This document shows positions 23,232 to 32,380 of a DNA stretch of 51,443 nt, one piece after another. Under the pieces are notes generated by a model that saw nothing but the letters and a program-made list of their open reading frames with translations, had not been told where the DNA came from and ran no database searches. Within the stretch, counting starts at the first letter, position 1. Every line of letters starts with the position of its first letter. Source of the stretch: a virus; the IMG/VR virus record IMGVR_UViG_3300044712_000723, positions 1-51,443 of that record. The stretch is one strand, 5' to 3'. The translations under genes and the position numbers were made by a program.

Positions 23232-23853
23232 AGTAAGCGTAATAATGCAATCGTATTTAGGCGACTATCTTGGCGCCGCTTCCGACCGTGAAAATAAGAT
23301 AATTCGCGCGATAGAATCGGTTATCAATCAAACTTTCAAAGATTGGGAACTGCTTATCATAGCCGATGGATGCGAAAAGACTTTTGATTTAGTCAGTTCT
23401 AAATACGCGAATAATGCAAAAGTAAATTGTTTTTATATTCCTAAACAACCACTATGGAGTGGAACTGCAAGAGATATAGGAAAGATTGAGGCTAAAGGGG
23501 AGTACTGTATTTATCTTGATACTGATGATTACTATTCACCTGATCACCTTGAAAAAATTATATCTCAATTCAACGGATCAGATTGGGTATGTTTTAATGA
23601 TTTTGTTTGGACAGGTACAGCATGGAAGGAACGTGAATGTAATGTGAAACGAATAGGGCAAAACGGGACATCAAACATATGCTTTAAACGTGAACTAGAT
23701 GTTTCATGGTCGGGTTATACCGGGTATGCACATGACTTTTATTTCAATCAACAACTAGTAAAAAAGTATCCCAATTACGTGAAAATACAAACACCTGGTT
23801 ACTACGTGTGCCATTTACCACCGCATCCGGGTGGTTATAATTATGATATTTAA
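23224..23853 (+). CDS. Family 2-like glycosyltransferase
   Basis: 209 residues. N-terminal KVSVIMQSYLGDY, the donor-site ELLIIADGC (about 47-55) and the DxD-type metal motif LDTDDYYSP (about 98-106) define a GT-A fold GT2 enzyme. No membrane segment, so it acts in the cytoplasm. Overlaps the upstream gene by eight bases. Possible acceptors are capsid or tail proteins or a host glycan. Confidence 0.85.
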   Translation: MPKVSVIMQSYLGDYLGAASDRENKIIRAIESVINQTFKDWELLIIADGCEKTFDLVSSKYANNAKVNCFYIPKQPLWSGTARDIGKIEAKGEYCIYLDTDDYYSPDHLEKIISQFNGSDWVCFNDFVWTGTAWKERECNVKRIGQNGTSNICFKRELDVSWSGYTGYAHDFYFNQQLVKKYPNYVKIQTPGYYVCHLPPHPGGYNYDI

Positions 23854-23865
23854 ACTTAAAATAGT

Positions 23866-24528
23866 ATGATTAAAGTGCTTTCGATAAACTACAATACCCC
23901 TGATTTAATCTACGCAATGGTTAAATCATTTCGTCAATTTTATAACAATGAAATACTTATAGTCGATGGATCAGATAAAAAAGAATACGATGAAGCAAAA
24001 GTTTTACTCAGTGAGTTTGATGGTGTGGAAATTCATCATTTCAACAGTAATATTCATCACGGCCCCGGTATGGGTTATGCTTTTAATGCAATGGACTGCG
24101 ATAAAATCATGGTTATTGACAGTGACGTCATTATATACAAAGGAGGGTTTCTTGAGTTATTGGAAAGCATGCTTATGCCAGAAGACTACGGAGTGGGAGA
24201 CATACAGCGGGTTGACGATAGAGGGTTTAACATCGGGCCTCGCAAAGGAGCCGTTGGCCTCCGAGAAAGCGAATTAAATGAACAGGGATATGCTTATTTG
24301 CATCCTGCATTTATGCTTATCAATAGAAATATTGCAATAAATTGGCCAATGCCTATAAAGCACGGGGCCCCAATGATTGAAACTATGAAGCATATTAATA
24401 ACATGGGACAAGAAAGAATACTGCAGCATTGTGATTTTGTACATAATGATTTTAGAAATGAGCCAAAAATATATTTTCGTCACGATTGGATGGGGACAGT
24501 AAGCAGAACAGGAGGTTATAATTTATGA
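23866..24528 (+). CDS. GT-A glycosyltransferase
   Basis: 220 residues. IKVLSINYNTPDLIYAMVKSF at the start, NEILIVDGSDK, and the metal-binding MVIDSDVIIY (about 85-94) are GT2-type motifs; the C-terminal part is His-rich (HCDFVHNDF). Overlaps the next glycosyltransferase by ATGA, so they are one translational unit. Substrate unknown. Confidence 0.8.
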   Translation: MIKVLSINYNTPDLIYAMVKSFRQFYNNEILIVDGSDKKEYDEAKVLLSEFDGVEIHHFNSNIHHGPGMGYAFNAMDCDKIMVIDSDVIIYKGGFLELLESMLMPEDYGVGDIQRVDDRGFNIGPRKGAVGLRESELNEQGYAYLHPAFMLINRNIAINWPMPIKHGAPMIETMKHINNMGQERILQHCDFVHNDFRNEPKIYFRHDWMGTVSRTGGYNL

Positions 24529-25190
24529 ATATTTCTTGCGTCATCGTAGCCTGCAGTAAATCCGATTATCATAAACAGATAACCAGACAAGCCATTTTGA
24601 GCTCCGGCATCGATTGTATAATTGTGGAAACGCATCCGAACGCATTGCCTTATAAGGAAGCTAAAGTAAACTTATTTTGGCCCAAAGAATTCAATTATAA
24701 TGCTTGTCTTAATTTCGGAATACTTCACACAAATACCGAATATATTGCTTTATGTAACAATGATCTTGTTTTTAAGCCAGGATGGACCAAGGTAACCGAA
24801 CGCATGGAGGTTAATAAAGTATTGTCAGCATCCCCATTTTCTCATTATTCTCAACATAGGCATGGATATAAAGCAGATGGATCAATTCATTATGGCTATT
24901 GGATAGGTCACGAATTATTAGGATGGTGTATTATAATTCATCGCGATTTAATTGGAATAATTGGGAAACTGGATGAATCTCAAAAGTTCTGGTGTTCAGA
25001 TGATGTTTATGCAGATCAATTGAGATTATTTAAGATTAAACATATGTTGGATTGTGGGTCCGTGGTTGATCATATCGGCGGTGGGTCTCGTACGCTCAAT
25101 ACAATTCCCAAGGAAATATACAGAGATTACACGACAAACGAATATAATAGGTTTCAATATGCCAAAGCGAACAAACGGGTTAATTCCTGA
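24525..25190 (+). CDS. GT-A glycosyltransferase
   Basis: 221 residues. The start NISCVIVACSKSDYH, then EYIALCNNDLVFKPGW (about 77-92, NND in place of DxD) and a late FWCSDDVYADQL acidic motif like rhamnosyltransferase-type GT2 enzymes. Third glycosyltransferase in a row. Overlaps the next gene by 32 bases. Confidence 0.8.
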   Translation: MNISCVIVACSKSDYHKQITRQAILSSGIDCIIVETHPNALPYKEAKVNLFWPKEFNYNACLNFGILHTNTEYIALCNNDLVFKPGWTKVTERMEVNKVLSASPFSHYSQHRHGYKADGSIHYGYWIGHELLGWCIIIHRDLIGIIGKLDESQKFWCSDDVYADQLRLFKIKHMLDCGSVVDHIGGGSRTLNTIPKEIYRDYTTNEYNRFQYAKANKRVNS

Positions 25191-25380
25191 AATATATCAA
25201 AAAAACTTTGAAACAATTGGGTTGTTTTTTTGGGTAGAGGGCCAAAAAAAGATCATTCCAACTATTACAGTGAAGGAGTCAATTGAAAAATACTTCCATT
25301 ATGTAGGTTACGAGTGTGATTTGGAAGTTGCCAGGACAACATATGAACGAATGAAAAAAGAATATTTGAATCATGGCTAA
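25159..25380 (+). CDS. Conserved small head-region protein (73 aa)
   Basis: Start placed at ATG 25159 (MPKRTNGLIPEIYQKNF). The frame extends back to 25054 but within the glycosyltransferase. Ends with an eight-base overlap of the MuF-like gene. Unknown function; placement suggests a head gene to which the glycosylation genes were added upstream. Confidence 0.55.
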   Translation: MPKRTNGLIPEIYQKNFETIGLFFWVEGQKKIIPTITVKESIEKYFHYVGYECDLEVARTTYERMKKEYLNHG

Positions 25381-26965
25381 ACTTCCAAATAAAATACAGG
25401 ATATCGTAGACAAGAAACAAGCTTACATAGATAAGAATAGAAGTAAGCTCGAATCTTCTGTTATTAAAATGCAGGAAGAGTTATTAAAATCAGTTATCGA
25501 AAATATCATTCCTGAACTAGAAACTAAAGATGGCCAAATATTAAATACTGCCAAGAATCTAAAGCTTATTGAAAAACTTGATTCACTTTATACAGATTTC
25601 AATAAAACTATTCAAACAGGAGTTGTTAAGGATTTGGGAGAATCTTTAGTAAGCTTAAATAAATTCAATAATAATTATTTTGGAGAGCTTACATTAAACG
25701 AGGTTACTCAAAAGCGATTTGACCAGGTTTCCGCTAAAACAAACAATCTTATATCAACTAGAATAGGTATTACTCCGAAAGGTAAGGTAAATAATGGGGG
25801 TTTCCTCGATTCTTTCATTACCGATCGAACACTACTAACCGATTTAAAGCAGACTGTTATTCAAAATGTAACCGGTCAACAATCGATGGTTGATTTTAAG
25901 AAGGTATTAAAGGATAAGATTGTTGGCAATGACCAGGTAAGTGGAGGATTTGAAAAGTATTATAGGACTTATGCCTATGATGTTTACCAAGAATACGATC
26001 GAGCGTACGGTAAGCAAATGGCCGATGAGTTTGGTATGGATTATGCTTTATATCAAGGTGGCTTAATTAATGATTCCAGGGACTTTTGTAGGGATCACGA
26101 AAACCATGTTTACACACGTGAAGAGGTGGGTAATTTTGGTAAATGGACCTATGCGAAAGCGGAACATATTACAACTTTTAACGATCCTGGGAAACAAGAA
26201 GGAGTTCCATCTTACATTGAGAAGTTTCCTAATTACGACCCCGCCACAAATTGTGGTGGCTTTAATTGCCGACATCAATTAAGCTGGATAACTAAATCGG
26301 CTGCGATAAGATTGAGGCCAGATTTAGCAGAAAACGCAACTCCAAAAGAAAGTAAACAAGAGCAAATTGTTACACCTCCAAACATTGCCAAAGAAAAAGT
26401 TAAGACGATTAGGCAGAAACAAGCAACGATTAAAAAAATAGAGACTCAAGATTCTATTAAAATAAACTACAAATCATTCAACGCTAAAGACGCTCAGAAA
26501 TATTACGATAAAAACCAAAGCGATATGAGCGATTTTGATGATTATAAAACAATTGCCGATTATAAGTTTCGTGGTTACGAAGGAATGAACGCCGGGTTAA
26601 GAGGTGGAGACAAGAAAAAACTAAAAGAATACAGTAAACAAATAGATACCCTTTCCAAGTATATTGATAAAAACAAAATAACTGACGATTTGGTATTACA
26701 CAGAAAAGTAAGAGTGAATTTCTTCAAAGACTTAAAACCTGGAGATGTTATAAATGATACCGGTTTTTCCAGCGCATCACTTAAAAAAGATTTTGATAAA
26801 AAAGGATTCTTTGGCAACAACACAATCGAAATAAGATGTCCTAAAGGTAGTAAGGTAGCCTCATTAAATGAATCAAATTTATTAGAATTTTGTATCGATA
26901 AAAATGCAAAATATAGAGTTATTGAAAATAAAGGAAATGGTATAATTATTGAACTTTTGAAATAA
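25373..26965 (+). CDS. MuF-like head protein fused to a C-terminal ADP-ribosyltransferase domain
   Basis: 530 residues. The middle has SRDFCRDHENHVYTREEV (about 234-251) and NCGGFNCRHQLSWI (about 290-303), the Cys/His core of phage Mu gpF-type minor head proteins. Residues about 370-530 read as an ADP-ribosyltransferase: Arg in LHRKVR (R444), STS-like GFSSAS (464-469) and catalytic Glu in LLEFC (E505), followed by KYRVI. Known MuF-toxin fusions are thought to be packaged and ejected into the host. A target cannot be named. Confidence 0.75.
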   Translation: MAKLPNKIQDIVDKKQAYIDKNRSKLESSVIKMQEELLKSVIENIIPELETKDGQILNTAKNLKLIEKLDSLYTDFNKTIQTGVVKDLGESLVSLNKFNNNYFGELTLNEVTQKRFDQVSAKTNNLISTRIGITPKGKVNNGGFLDSFITDRTLLTDLKQTVIQNVTGQQSMVDFKKVLKDKIVGNDQVSGGFEKYYRTYAYDVYQEYDRAYGKQMADEFGMDYALYQGGLINDSRDFCRDHENHVYTREEVGNFGKWTYAKAEHITTFNDPGKQEGVPSYIEKFPNYDPATNCGGFNCRHQLSWITKSAAIRLRPDLAENATPKESKQEQIVTPPNIAKEKVKTIRQKQATIKKIETQDSIKINYKSFNAKDAQKYYDKNQSDMSDFDDYKTIADYKFRGYEGMNAGLRGGDKKKLKEYSKQIDTLSKYIDKNKITDDLVLHRKVRVNFFKDLKPGDVINDTGFSSASLKKDFDKKGFFGNNTIEIRCPKGSKVASLNESNLLEFCIDKNAKYRVIENKGNGIIIELLK

Positions 26966-27072
26966 TGGCAGAAAAAGAAGAAGACATATTAGTTAGGTTT
27001 GTTTTGGACGAAAAGGATTTAGAGGGAATAACTATTGAAATAGCAGAAGAAAATTTACCCGTTAATCAATAA
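26965..27072 (+). CDS. Small acidic protein directly after the MuF-ART gene (35 aa)
   Basis: ATG 26965 overlaps the MuF-ART stop (TAATG) and ends at TAA 27072, overlapping the 3' end of the minus-strand HTH gene. Very acidic (AEKEEDILVRF...). Could be an immunity-like partner or a minor head protein; too short to decide. Confidence 0.45.
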   Translation: MAEKEEDILVRFVLDEKDLEGITIEIAEENLPVNQ

Positions 27073-27262
27073 GACTCTCAATACTTACATTAAAATATTT
27101 TGCAATCTTATAAGCTGTGCAAAGTGTTACATTCTTATGTGGTTTAATTCCTTCTATTTTACTTATTAACGATCTTGGGCAATCCAATTCACATGCTAAA
27201 TCATCCTGAGATATTCTGCGTTCGTATCTCATTTTTCTAATTAAGTTTGCGTTTAGTTTCAT
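27062..27262 (-). CDS. XRE-family regulator inside the head operon
   Basis: 66 residues, essentially one HTH_XRE domain: MRYERRISQDDLACELDCPRS then LISKIEG and AYKIAKYFNVSIESLID. It has its own promoter (27287-27294 with -33 at 27317-27319) and is opposite in direction to the virion genes, the layout of a lysogenic-conversion (moron) gene or local repressor. The TGACA/TGTCA inverted repeat in its promoter could be its operator. Confidence 0.85.
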   Translation of the reverse strand: MKLNANLIRKMRYERRISQDDLACELDCPRSLISKIEGIKPHKNVTLCTAYKIAKYFNVSIESLID

Positions 27263-27286
27263 CTAATAATCATATTATTATGTCTA

Positions 27287-27319
27287 CAAATATAGGCAAT
27301 AAAATTGGCAAAATGACAA
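27287..27319 (-). promoter_or_regulatory. Promoter of the internal XRE gene
   Basis: Minus-strand TTG (27319-27317), 22 nt, TATATTTG (27294-27287), a good Bacteroidota match, overlapping inverted repeat D. Confidence 0.55.
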
Positions 27320-27330
27320 TAAATTTGTCA
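27314..27330. promoter_or_regulatory. Inverted-repeat operator candidate D
   Basis: TGACA-ATAAATT-TGTCA, the same 5+7+5 geometry as sites A-C but with A/T in place of C/G. It overlaps a plus-strand -7-like TAAATTTG (27320-27327) and the -33 of the minus-strand promoter. Confidence 0.55.
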
Positions 27331-27341
27331 AAAATATAATT

Positions 27342-27662
27342 ATGATTACAGCTCAAAAAAATGGCGTAACGCGAATATTCGGAGAAGACCAATGGGGTAA
27401 TATGCCTAAGGATAAATTTGGATGGAAAGTAATTGATCCAGGCAATCCAACTGCTCAGCCAAACCCAGATATCATACAAAAAAAAATGGTGGCCGGGCAG
27501 GTTGTGGATGTTCAAAAGCTCGTACCTGATGAGATTGTAGCAGCTAAAAAAGGTGAGGTTACAGACTATACTGAAAATATACCTGAACCTGTCAAGGGTT
27601 TAATCGAATCAGAAAAAACACCTGATGAGATTAAACGTAAACCTGGGAGGCCTTCAAAATGA
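27342..27662 (+). CDS. Head-region protein with AT-hook-like tail
   Basis: 106 residues. The N-terminal ITAQKNGVTRIFGEDQW and the Pro-rich middle are followed by a C-terminal KRKPGRPSK, an AT-hook-type Arg-Gly-Arg/Arg-Pro motif that could bind the minor groove. Placed before the scaffold gene; possibly a head completion or decoration factor. Overlaps the next gene by ATGA. Confidence 0.55.
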   Translation: MITAQKNGVTRIFGEDQWGNMPKDKFGWKVIDPGNPTAQPNPDIIQKKMVAGQVVDVQKLVPDEIVAAKKGEVTDYTENIPEPVKGLIESEKTPDEIKRKPGRPSK

Positions 27663-27853
27663 TGTACGAACTTAAAAGCAAAAAGACAGGATTAATTAAT
27701 GTAGTTGATGAGGAAACTTACAATACATTAAAAAGTACTGATCAGCTAAAAAAGTACACCATCGAAAAGCAACATAAGCCGGTTAAAGTTATTCCTGCTG
27801 AAATTGTGACCAAAAAGAAGCAAACTAAATCTGATTCAGATAATGAAAGTTGA
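27659..27853 (+). CDS. Small head-region hypothetical protein (64 aa)
   Basis: MYELKSKKTGLINVVDEETYN is beta-hairpin-like; the tail is Lys- and Ser/Asp-rich. Starts at 27659 or 27662. Overlaps the scaffold gene by 11 bases. Unknown role. Confidence 0.55.
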   Translation: MMYELKSKKTGLINVVDEETYNTLKSTDQLKKYTIEKQHKPVKVIPAEIVTKKKQTKSDSDNES

Positions 27854-28724
27854 AGAAAAAAGTATTCTTGAGGGTTTCTTATCCAAAACCTTAAACATGG
27901 ATTCCGAGGCCATTTCCGGGCTTTTTAATGCGGAAGGAGAATTGATTGATTTAGCTCCCGCTCTTGAAACTGATGCAAATCGCATTTCAAAACTTCGCAC
28001 TGAGAAGCAAGATCAGTACGCAAGAGGACTGAAAGAAGGTGCGCTGAAGATTGAAAAAGCTTTAAAAGCTAAATACAATGTTGATTCTGATTTAATTGGA
28101 GTAGAACTTGTAGATTTTATTCTTGAGGCTCAAACATTTGAATTAAACGAAAAACTTTCTAAGAAGGCAACAAAGGATGATGATTTTGAAAAGCATCCTA
28201 AGTACATTCAGATGAAGCAGGAGTTTGACAAGCAGTTGAGAGCTAAAGAACAAGAATTGGAAGGAAAGCTCAAAGAAAAAGAATCCGAATGGAATCGGAA
28301 AGAAACCCTTGGAGAGATTTTGAAACTTGCATTTACCGAACTTGAAACCGGGTATATATTGCCAGAAAACACTGAACGAGCAAATGCATTGAAAGATGTT
28401 TTAGCTCGTGAACTTGAGTCGGGTAATTATTCGTTTGACGAAAAAAGAACACCTATTTTACTGGATAAAGAAGGTAAGCCCTTAGAAGATGATCACGGTA
28501 GATTTATTAACTGGAAAGATCATGTAAATGGATTAGCCGGTAAGTATTTCGACAAAAAAGTTGCCAATGAGCGCGGTAATGCCGGTAATAAAAATCAGCA
28601 ACAGCAACAAGTACAAGGGACATTTAAAAGCCGAGATGAGTTTACGGAGGCTATGAAATTAGCTAAGACTCCGCAGGAACAAAGTGAGGCTCTCAAGAAA
28701 TTACAAGCATCAAATCTTGATTAA
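27843..28724 (+). CDS. Putative capsid scaffolding protein
   Basis: 293 residues, highly charged and helical with a long coiled coil (about 105-160, KQLRAKEQELEGKLKEKESE) and a Gln-rich linker (KNQQQQQVQ). Position directly before the major capsid gene and this composition are typical of phage scaffolds, which template prohead assembly and then leave. Confidence 0.75.
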   Translation: MKVEEKSILEGFLSKTLNMDSEAISGLFNAEGELIDLAPALETDANRISKLRTEKQDQYARGLKEGALKIEKALKAKYNVDSDLIGVELVDFILEAQTFELNEKLSKKATKDDDFEKHPKYIQMKQEFDKQLRAKEQELEGKLKEKESEWNRKETLGEILKLAFTELETGYILPENTERANALKDVLARELESGNYSFDEKRTPILLDKEGKPLEDDHGRFINWKDHVNGLAGKYFDKKVANERGNAGNKNQQQQQVQGTFKSRDEFTEAMKLAKTPQEQSEALKKLQASNLD

Positions 28725-28726
28725 AA

Positions 28727-29749
28727 ATGTCAGATATTGCAACGATTGATTGTGGATATTTAGCAGTTGTGCAGGCTATGGCCGCCGACCGCTGGTTAAA
28801 CGCAGGTAATAAAAAAGATTACATTGCGAATGTTGAAAGCGCAAAGGCGCTATTGGAAAATCAGACCGGAGTGAATCTGGTTGAGTTGAAAGACCCTGGA
28901 AAAGAAAAGAAAATTTCTCTTGAATGGCCTGAAAAATGTTCTATTACCGTTGGTGATTGTTCAGACGATTGTTCTATTGACGGTTCAGACGTGACTCCTC
29001 TTTGTAAAGAATATTCAGTTGAATGTTTAGCTGAAACATCTTTTAAAATTGCCGAACGTTCTTATCGCACCCGTACCATGGATGAACAACAGGCTATTGC
29101 TGATAATATGCTAAAACATATGAAAGCGATGGATGAAAAAGTAGCGGCTCTTATTTTGGCAGGGCTCGACGCGAATACTGGTGTAAATGTTCATACAGAT
29201 GGACCCGGGAACGTTGTTGGCGATCTTACTTATATTGGAGCTTCTTCATGGAATGAATATTTATTTGGATATTTTGCTATGGTTGCCCGTATGAATAAGT
29301 TCACAAATCCTACTGTATTAGACGGTAAGAACTTGTTTCAGTTATGGTGGAATCTTTCAAAAGATGCTGCTAATGCAGACGGTAAAGGAGCAATGGCAAA
29401 ATTAACATCAATCAATACCCCATATTTTGATCCTGAGAATATGATCGGATCTTATGCTGGTAAAACTTATATGATTGATAATGGTGCCGCTGCCTTTATT
29501 TCTAAAACGTGGAATCCTGCAGGAGCTGCAAGCGCAGTTCGTAAGGCCGGTGATCGCATGTTGTATTCCATTCCTTCTAATAACCTACCTGGTATATCTT
29601 ACGATGTATTCACTCAGGAAAGTTGTGTAAGTAATGAATATTACAAAGCGTTTAAACTTCAATTACATGGCGGTTTCTTCACGAATCCTTACCCATGCGA
29701 CGAAACTAATACCGGTATTCTCGCATTTAAATGCGGCGCGCCCGCGTAA
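28727..29749 (+). CDS. Major capsid protein
   Basis: 340 residues, two bases after the scaffold gene and followed by a strong terminator, the classical place and size of a capsid gene. Sequence is of mixed fold with many Cys (CSITVGDCSDDCSIDG). No direct motif identifies the HK97 fold by eye, so the call rests on context and abundance-type codon pattern. Confidence 0.75.
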   Translation: MSDIATIDCGYLAVVQAMAADRWLNAGNKKDYIANVESAKALLENQTGVNLVELKDPGKEKKISLEWPEKCSITVGDCSDDCSIDGSDVTPLCKEYSVECLAETSFKIAERSYRTRTMDEQQAIADNMLKHMKAMDEKVAALILAGLDANTGVNVHTDGPGNVVGDLTYIGASSWNEYLFGYFAMVARMNKFTNPTVLDGKNLFQLWWNLSKDAANADGKGAMAKLTSINTPYFDPENMIGSYAGKTYMIDNGAAAFISKTWNPAGAASAVRKAGDRMLYSIPSNNLPGISYDVFTQESCVSNEYYKAFKLQLHGGFFTNPYPCDETNTGILAFKCGAPA

Positions 29750-29775
29750 AGTAACTTAATGTTTAACCTAATATT

Positions 29776-29809
29776 AAAAGGGTAGGGTAATTTTATCCTA
29801 CCCTTTTTT
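29776..29809 (+). terminator. Intrinsic terminator after the capsid gene
   Basis: AAAAGGGTAGG (29776-29786) and CCTACCCTTTT (29797-29807) form an 11-bp perfect stem with a T-run to 29809. Confidence 0.9.
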
Positions 29810-29818
29810 GATAAAGAT

Positions 29819-30928
29819 ATGAGTGTACTAAATAATTGTTGGGACAATATAGTAGGCATAACTCGCAATGGTAAATGCTTGGATAAAATTTATAGACCCG
29901 TAGACTATAATACTAGTTTATCAGGGCTATACCTTGACGAATTAAAAGGTATTGATTTGAAAATTGTCGAAAGTACCGGCGGTGACATATGGGATAAAGT
30001 GTCTGTATCATATGAAAATGCTGTTCGTGCATTTAAAATGGACGTTATGGCAGAAATTTTAAAAACACACAAAACGCGGTATGATAATTTCATTGGTAAT
30101 ATTGGCTCCCAAAGATTTACCCGGAATCTGTCGTTAAATAAATCATACGCCGGTATCCGGATGTATTGTAATGACATCAAGGGCGGGTTATTTACGCTTA
30201 AATCCATTGGTGTAATAATGGATAAAACCGAAACTTTTGATATCGACATTTACGATAACCTTTCGGAGGATATTCAGCATACTATCGAAGTTTCATCTAT
30301 TGCTAATAAAGTAAGTATTACAAACTTACAAACTCCTATCGAATTACAATTGTCCGTTGATAATTGGGACAACTTAGAGTATTATTTCCTCTACAATCGC
30401 GGAACAAAACAACCTAAAGATAATAAACCTACATGCGGATGCGGCGGTGTTCATTGGTGTTTTAAACCTGAAACGCCCTGTTTTGCAGATGCCAAACAAA
30501 CAAAAGACCGGTGGAGGCAATATGCAATGATTGGAGGTATCCAAGGTGATGATATTGCTATTCGTGAAGAATGGGGGGTAACTCAAGAAATGAATGGCAT
30601 TATTCTGATAGGTGAATTCAATTGCGATAAATTTTCCTATTTGTGTAATTCAAATATGGATTTTGAAGTTGATGAAATAGGCCAGGCCGTCGCTCATGCT
30701 ATTGCTTATAAATGGGGCGAATTTACTATGGATTACTTCTTGGATACTAAGGAAGTTTCCAGATACACTACTTTGGGGATAGAATCAATTAATAATAACC
30801 GGGAGTACTATAATGCTAGATATGCAGTAATGATTGATTTCATTGCCAGTAATCTGGACACTGAAAAGTACGGATGTTTATCATGTAAACCAGTTCAAAA
30901 CGCACGATTAAGCAGGCAGCTATTATGA
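29819..30928 (+). CDS. Virion structural protein (head-tail region)
   Basis: 369 residues with a CGCGG-HWCF cysteine cluster near 204-211 and a second Cys pair at the C-terminus (YGCLSCKP). Starts ten bases after the capsid terminator and overlaps the next gene by ATGA. Probably a structural or connector component; family not recognised. Confidence 0.6.
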   Translation: MSVLNNCWDNIVGITRNGKCLDKIYRPVDYNTSLSGLYLDELKGIDLKIVESTGGDIWDKVSVSYENAVRAFKMDVMAEILKTHKTRYDNFIGNIGSQRFTRNLSLNKSYAGIRMYCNDIKGGLFTLKSIGVIMDKTETFDIDIYDNLSEDIQHTIEVSSIANKVSITNLQTPIELQLSVDNWDNLEYYFLYNRGTKQPKDNKPTCGCGGVHWCFKPETPCFADAKQTKDRWRQYAMIGGIQGDDIAIREEWGVTQEMNGIILIGEFNCDKFSYLCNSNMDFEVDEIGQAVAHAIAYKWGEFTMDYFLDTKEVSRYTTLGIESINNNREYYNARYAVMIDFIASNLDTEKYGCLSCKPVQNARLSRQLL

Positions 30929-31464
30929 CATTTGAAGAATATAACCAGAGAATGGATGCTTTAATTAAGGATTTGCCAGGCGCACACGCGAACCTACTTA
31001 TAGGGGTCGCAAATACTGCTTTGGCTATGGTTAAAAAGCGTATTCAAACATCTGGAGTAGACGCAAATGGTAATAAGTTTAAAAGTTATTCGGATTGGTA
31101 TCAAAAGTACAAGACTGAAAAAGGCAAAAATAAAGGATTCACAGATTTTTCTTTTACTAACCGGATGTGGAGTAACATTCAACTTATAAAAGACAAGTCA
31201 ACAGATCAAACGGCTATAATTACAGCACAAGATAAAGGCTCGAAAGGTGGTAGTTTTTCCGTACCGGTTAAAGCTCATAAAAGAAAAGGCAAGCAAATAG
31301 CCGCTACGACTAAAACAGTTTATGCTCCAAGTAATTATGAGAAACTTGAAAAGAATACCAAGTCATTTGGTGAAATATTAAACCTATCAAAACAGGAAAT
31401 TGAAGACATTCGAAGCGATTACGATGCAGGTATTTTGGAAATATTTAGAGATCACGGATTATGA
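30925..31464 (+). CDS. Phage virion morphogenesis/tail completion-like protein
   Basis: 179 residues. Helical start (MTFEEYNQRMDALIKDLPG), ALAMVKKRIQTSGVDANGNKF and the basic middle match gpG/gp10-like virion morphogenesis proteins (HK97 gp10 or Mu gpG group). Located where head-tail joining genes are expected. Confidence 0.65.
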   Translation: MTFEEYNQRMDALIKDLPGAHANLLIGVANTALAMVKKRIQTSGVDANGNKFKSYSDWYQKYKTEKGKNKGFTDFSFTNRMWSNIQLIKDKSTDQTAIITAQDKGSKGGSFSVPVKAHKRKGKQIAATTKTVYAPSNYEKLEKNTKSFGEILNLSKQEIEDIRSDYDAGILEIFRDHGL

Positions 31465-32069
31465 ATGAAAAAATAGCAAGCATATTAAAGTCTAAGATTG
31501 AGCCATTATCATTTGTGGATAAGATAGCCGGGCTGGTTCGACCTGTTAAAATTGAAGTTATGGGAGCTAATGAAGTTAAGGTGCCTAAAATTTATCCTAT
31601 TGCCTCCGACATTTCTGGTGAATCGTGCATTTCAGGACAGTATAAAGACTTGGTTCCTGATTCAAAATATAGATCTATTTTTTATTTTGAAGATAACGGA
31701 TTGACTTTAACAGCAAGAAATAATAGGTGGGCTTCTTTTAATAGTCGGCTTACTTTAGTTGGTTGGCTAAATCTTAAAATGTTATTTGATTGCCAGACGT
31801 TTACCGGATCAACTGAATGTATCTTAAGCATCCTATCAGAGCTTCCGGAGAATCCATTTAGCGAAGATATTTACAGAGAAATAAGGATAATTGCATTGTC
31901 AGAGGTACCAAAAAGCAACGCGATATTTTCCAGATATACATACGACGAAATAAAGACTCAATATTTACTTTACCCATTTGATTACCTTGCTTTAAATATG
32001 TCCATAGATTTTAAAATAAATTTGGCCTGTGTCGAACAATTTAAATTAGCATCATGCCCGAAATGTTAA
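31461..32069 (+). CDS. Head-tail region structural protein
   Basis: 202 residues of mixed alpha/beta content ending LASCPKC. Coupled by ATGA to the preceding gene and overlapping the next by 16 bases. Possibly tail terminator, by order only. Confidence 0.5.
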   Translation: MNEKIASILKSKIEPLSFVDKIAGLVRPVKIEVMGANEVKVPKIYPIASDISGESCISGQYKDLVPDSKYRSIFYFEDNGLTLTARNNRWASFNSRLTLVGWLNLKMLFDCQTFTGSTECILSILSELPENPFSEDIYREIRIIALSEVPKSNAIFSRYTYDEIKTQYLLYPFDYLALNMSIDFKINLACVEQFKLASCPKC

Positions 32070-32380
32070 TGTTTATCATATTGTCTTTTTCAATTGCGTT
32101 AGTATCATATACTTACTCAATTGTACTGACATCTTCAGGAATGATATTGGATTGGTTTTACGTTTGGTTATCTGGTAAACTTGAGCAAAAGCATGAAAAA
32201 TGGTTTAACGTATTAATTAATTGTCCAAAATGCGTAGCGGGGCAGTGGTCCTTATGGGTATTTTTTGCAACGCCTTATTTTGCTTGGTTAAATTCTATTC
32301 ATTTACATATCTTATTTATTTGTTTAACAATTTGGATTTCAATTATATTAAATAAATTATATCTATGGCTAACGAACTAA
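32054..32380 (+). CDS. Membrane protein (108 aa) in the tail operon
   Basis: Three predicted membrane segments (about 4-24, 58-78 and 84-103) and the motif INCPKCVAGQWSLW, resembling DUF1360-type small membrane proteins. A membrane protein between tail genes is unusual; it may act in envelope sensing or exclusion. Confidence 0.6.
   Translation: MPEMLMFIILSFSIALVSYTYSIVLTSSGMILDWFYVWLSGKLEQKHEKWFNVLINCPKCVAGQWSLWVFFATPYFAWLNSIHLHILFICLTIWISIILNKLYLWLTN

Noticed and set aside
25054-25158. N-terminal extension of the 73-aa head-region gene
   Set aside because: The extension is inside the glycosyltransferase gene in another frame; ATG 25159 gives a conserved-looking start.
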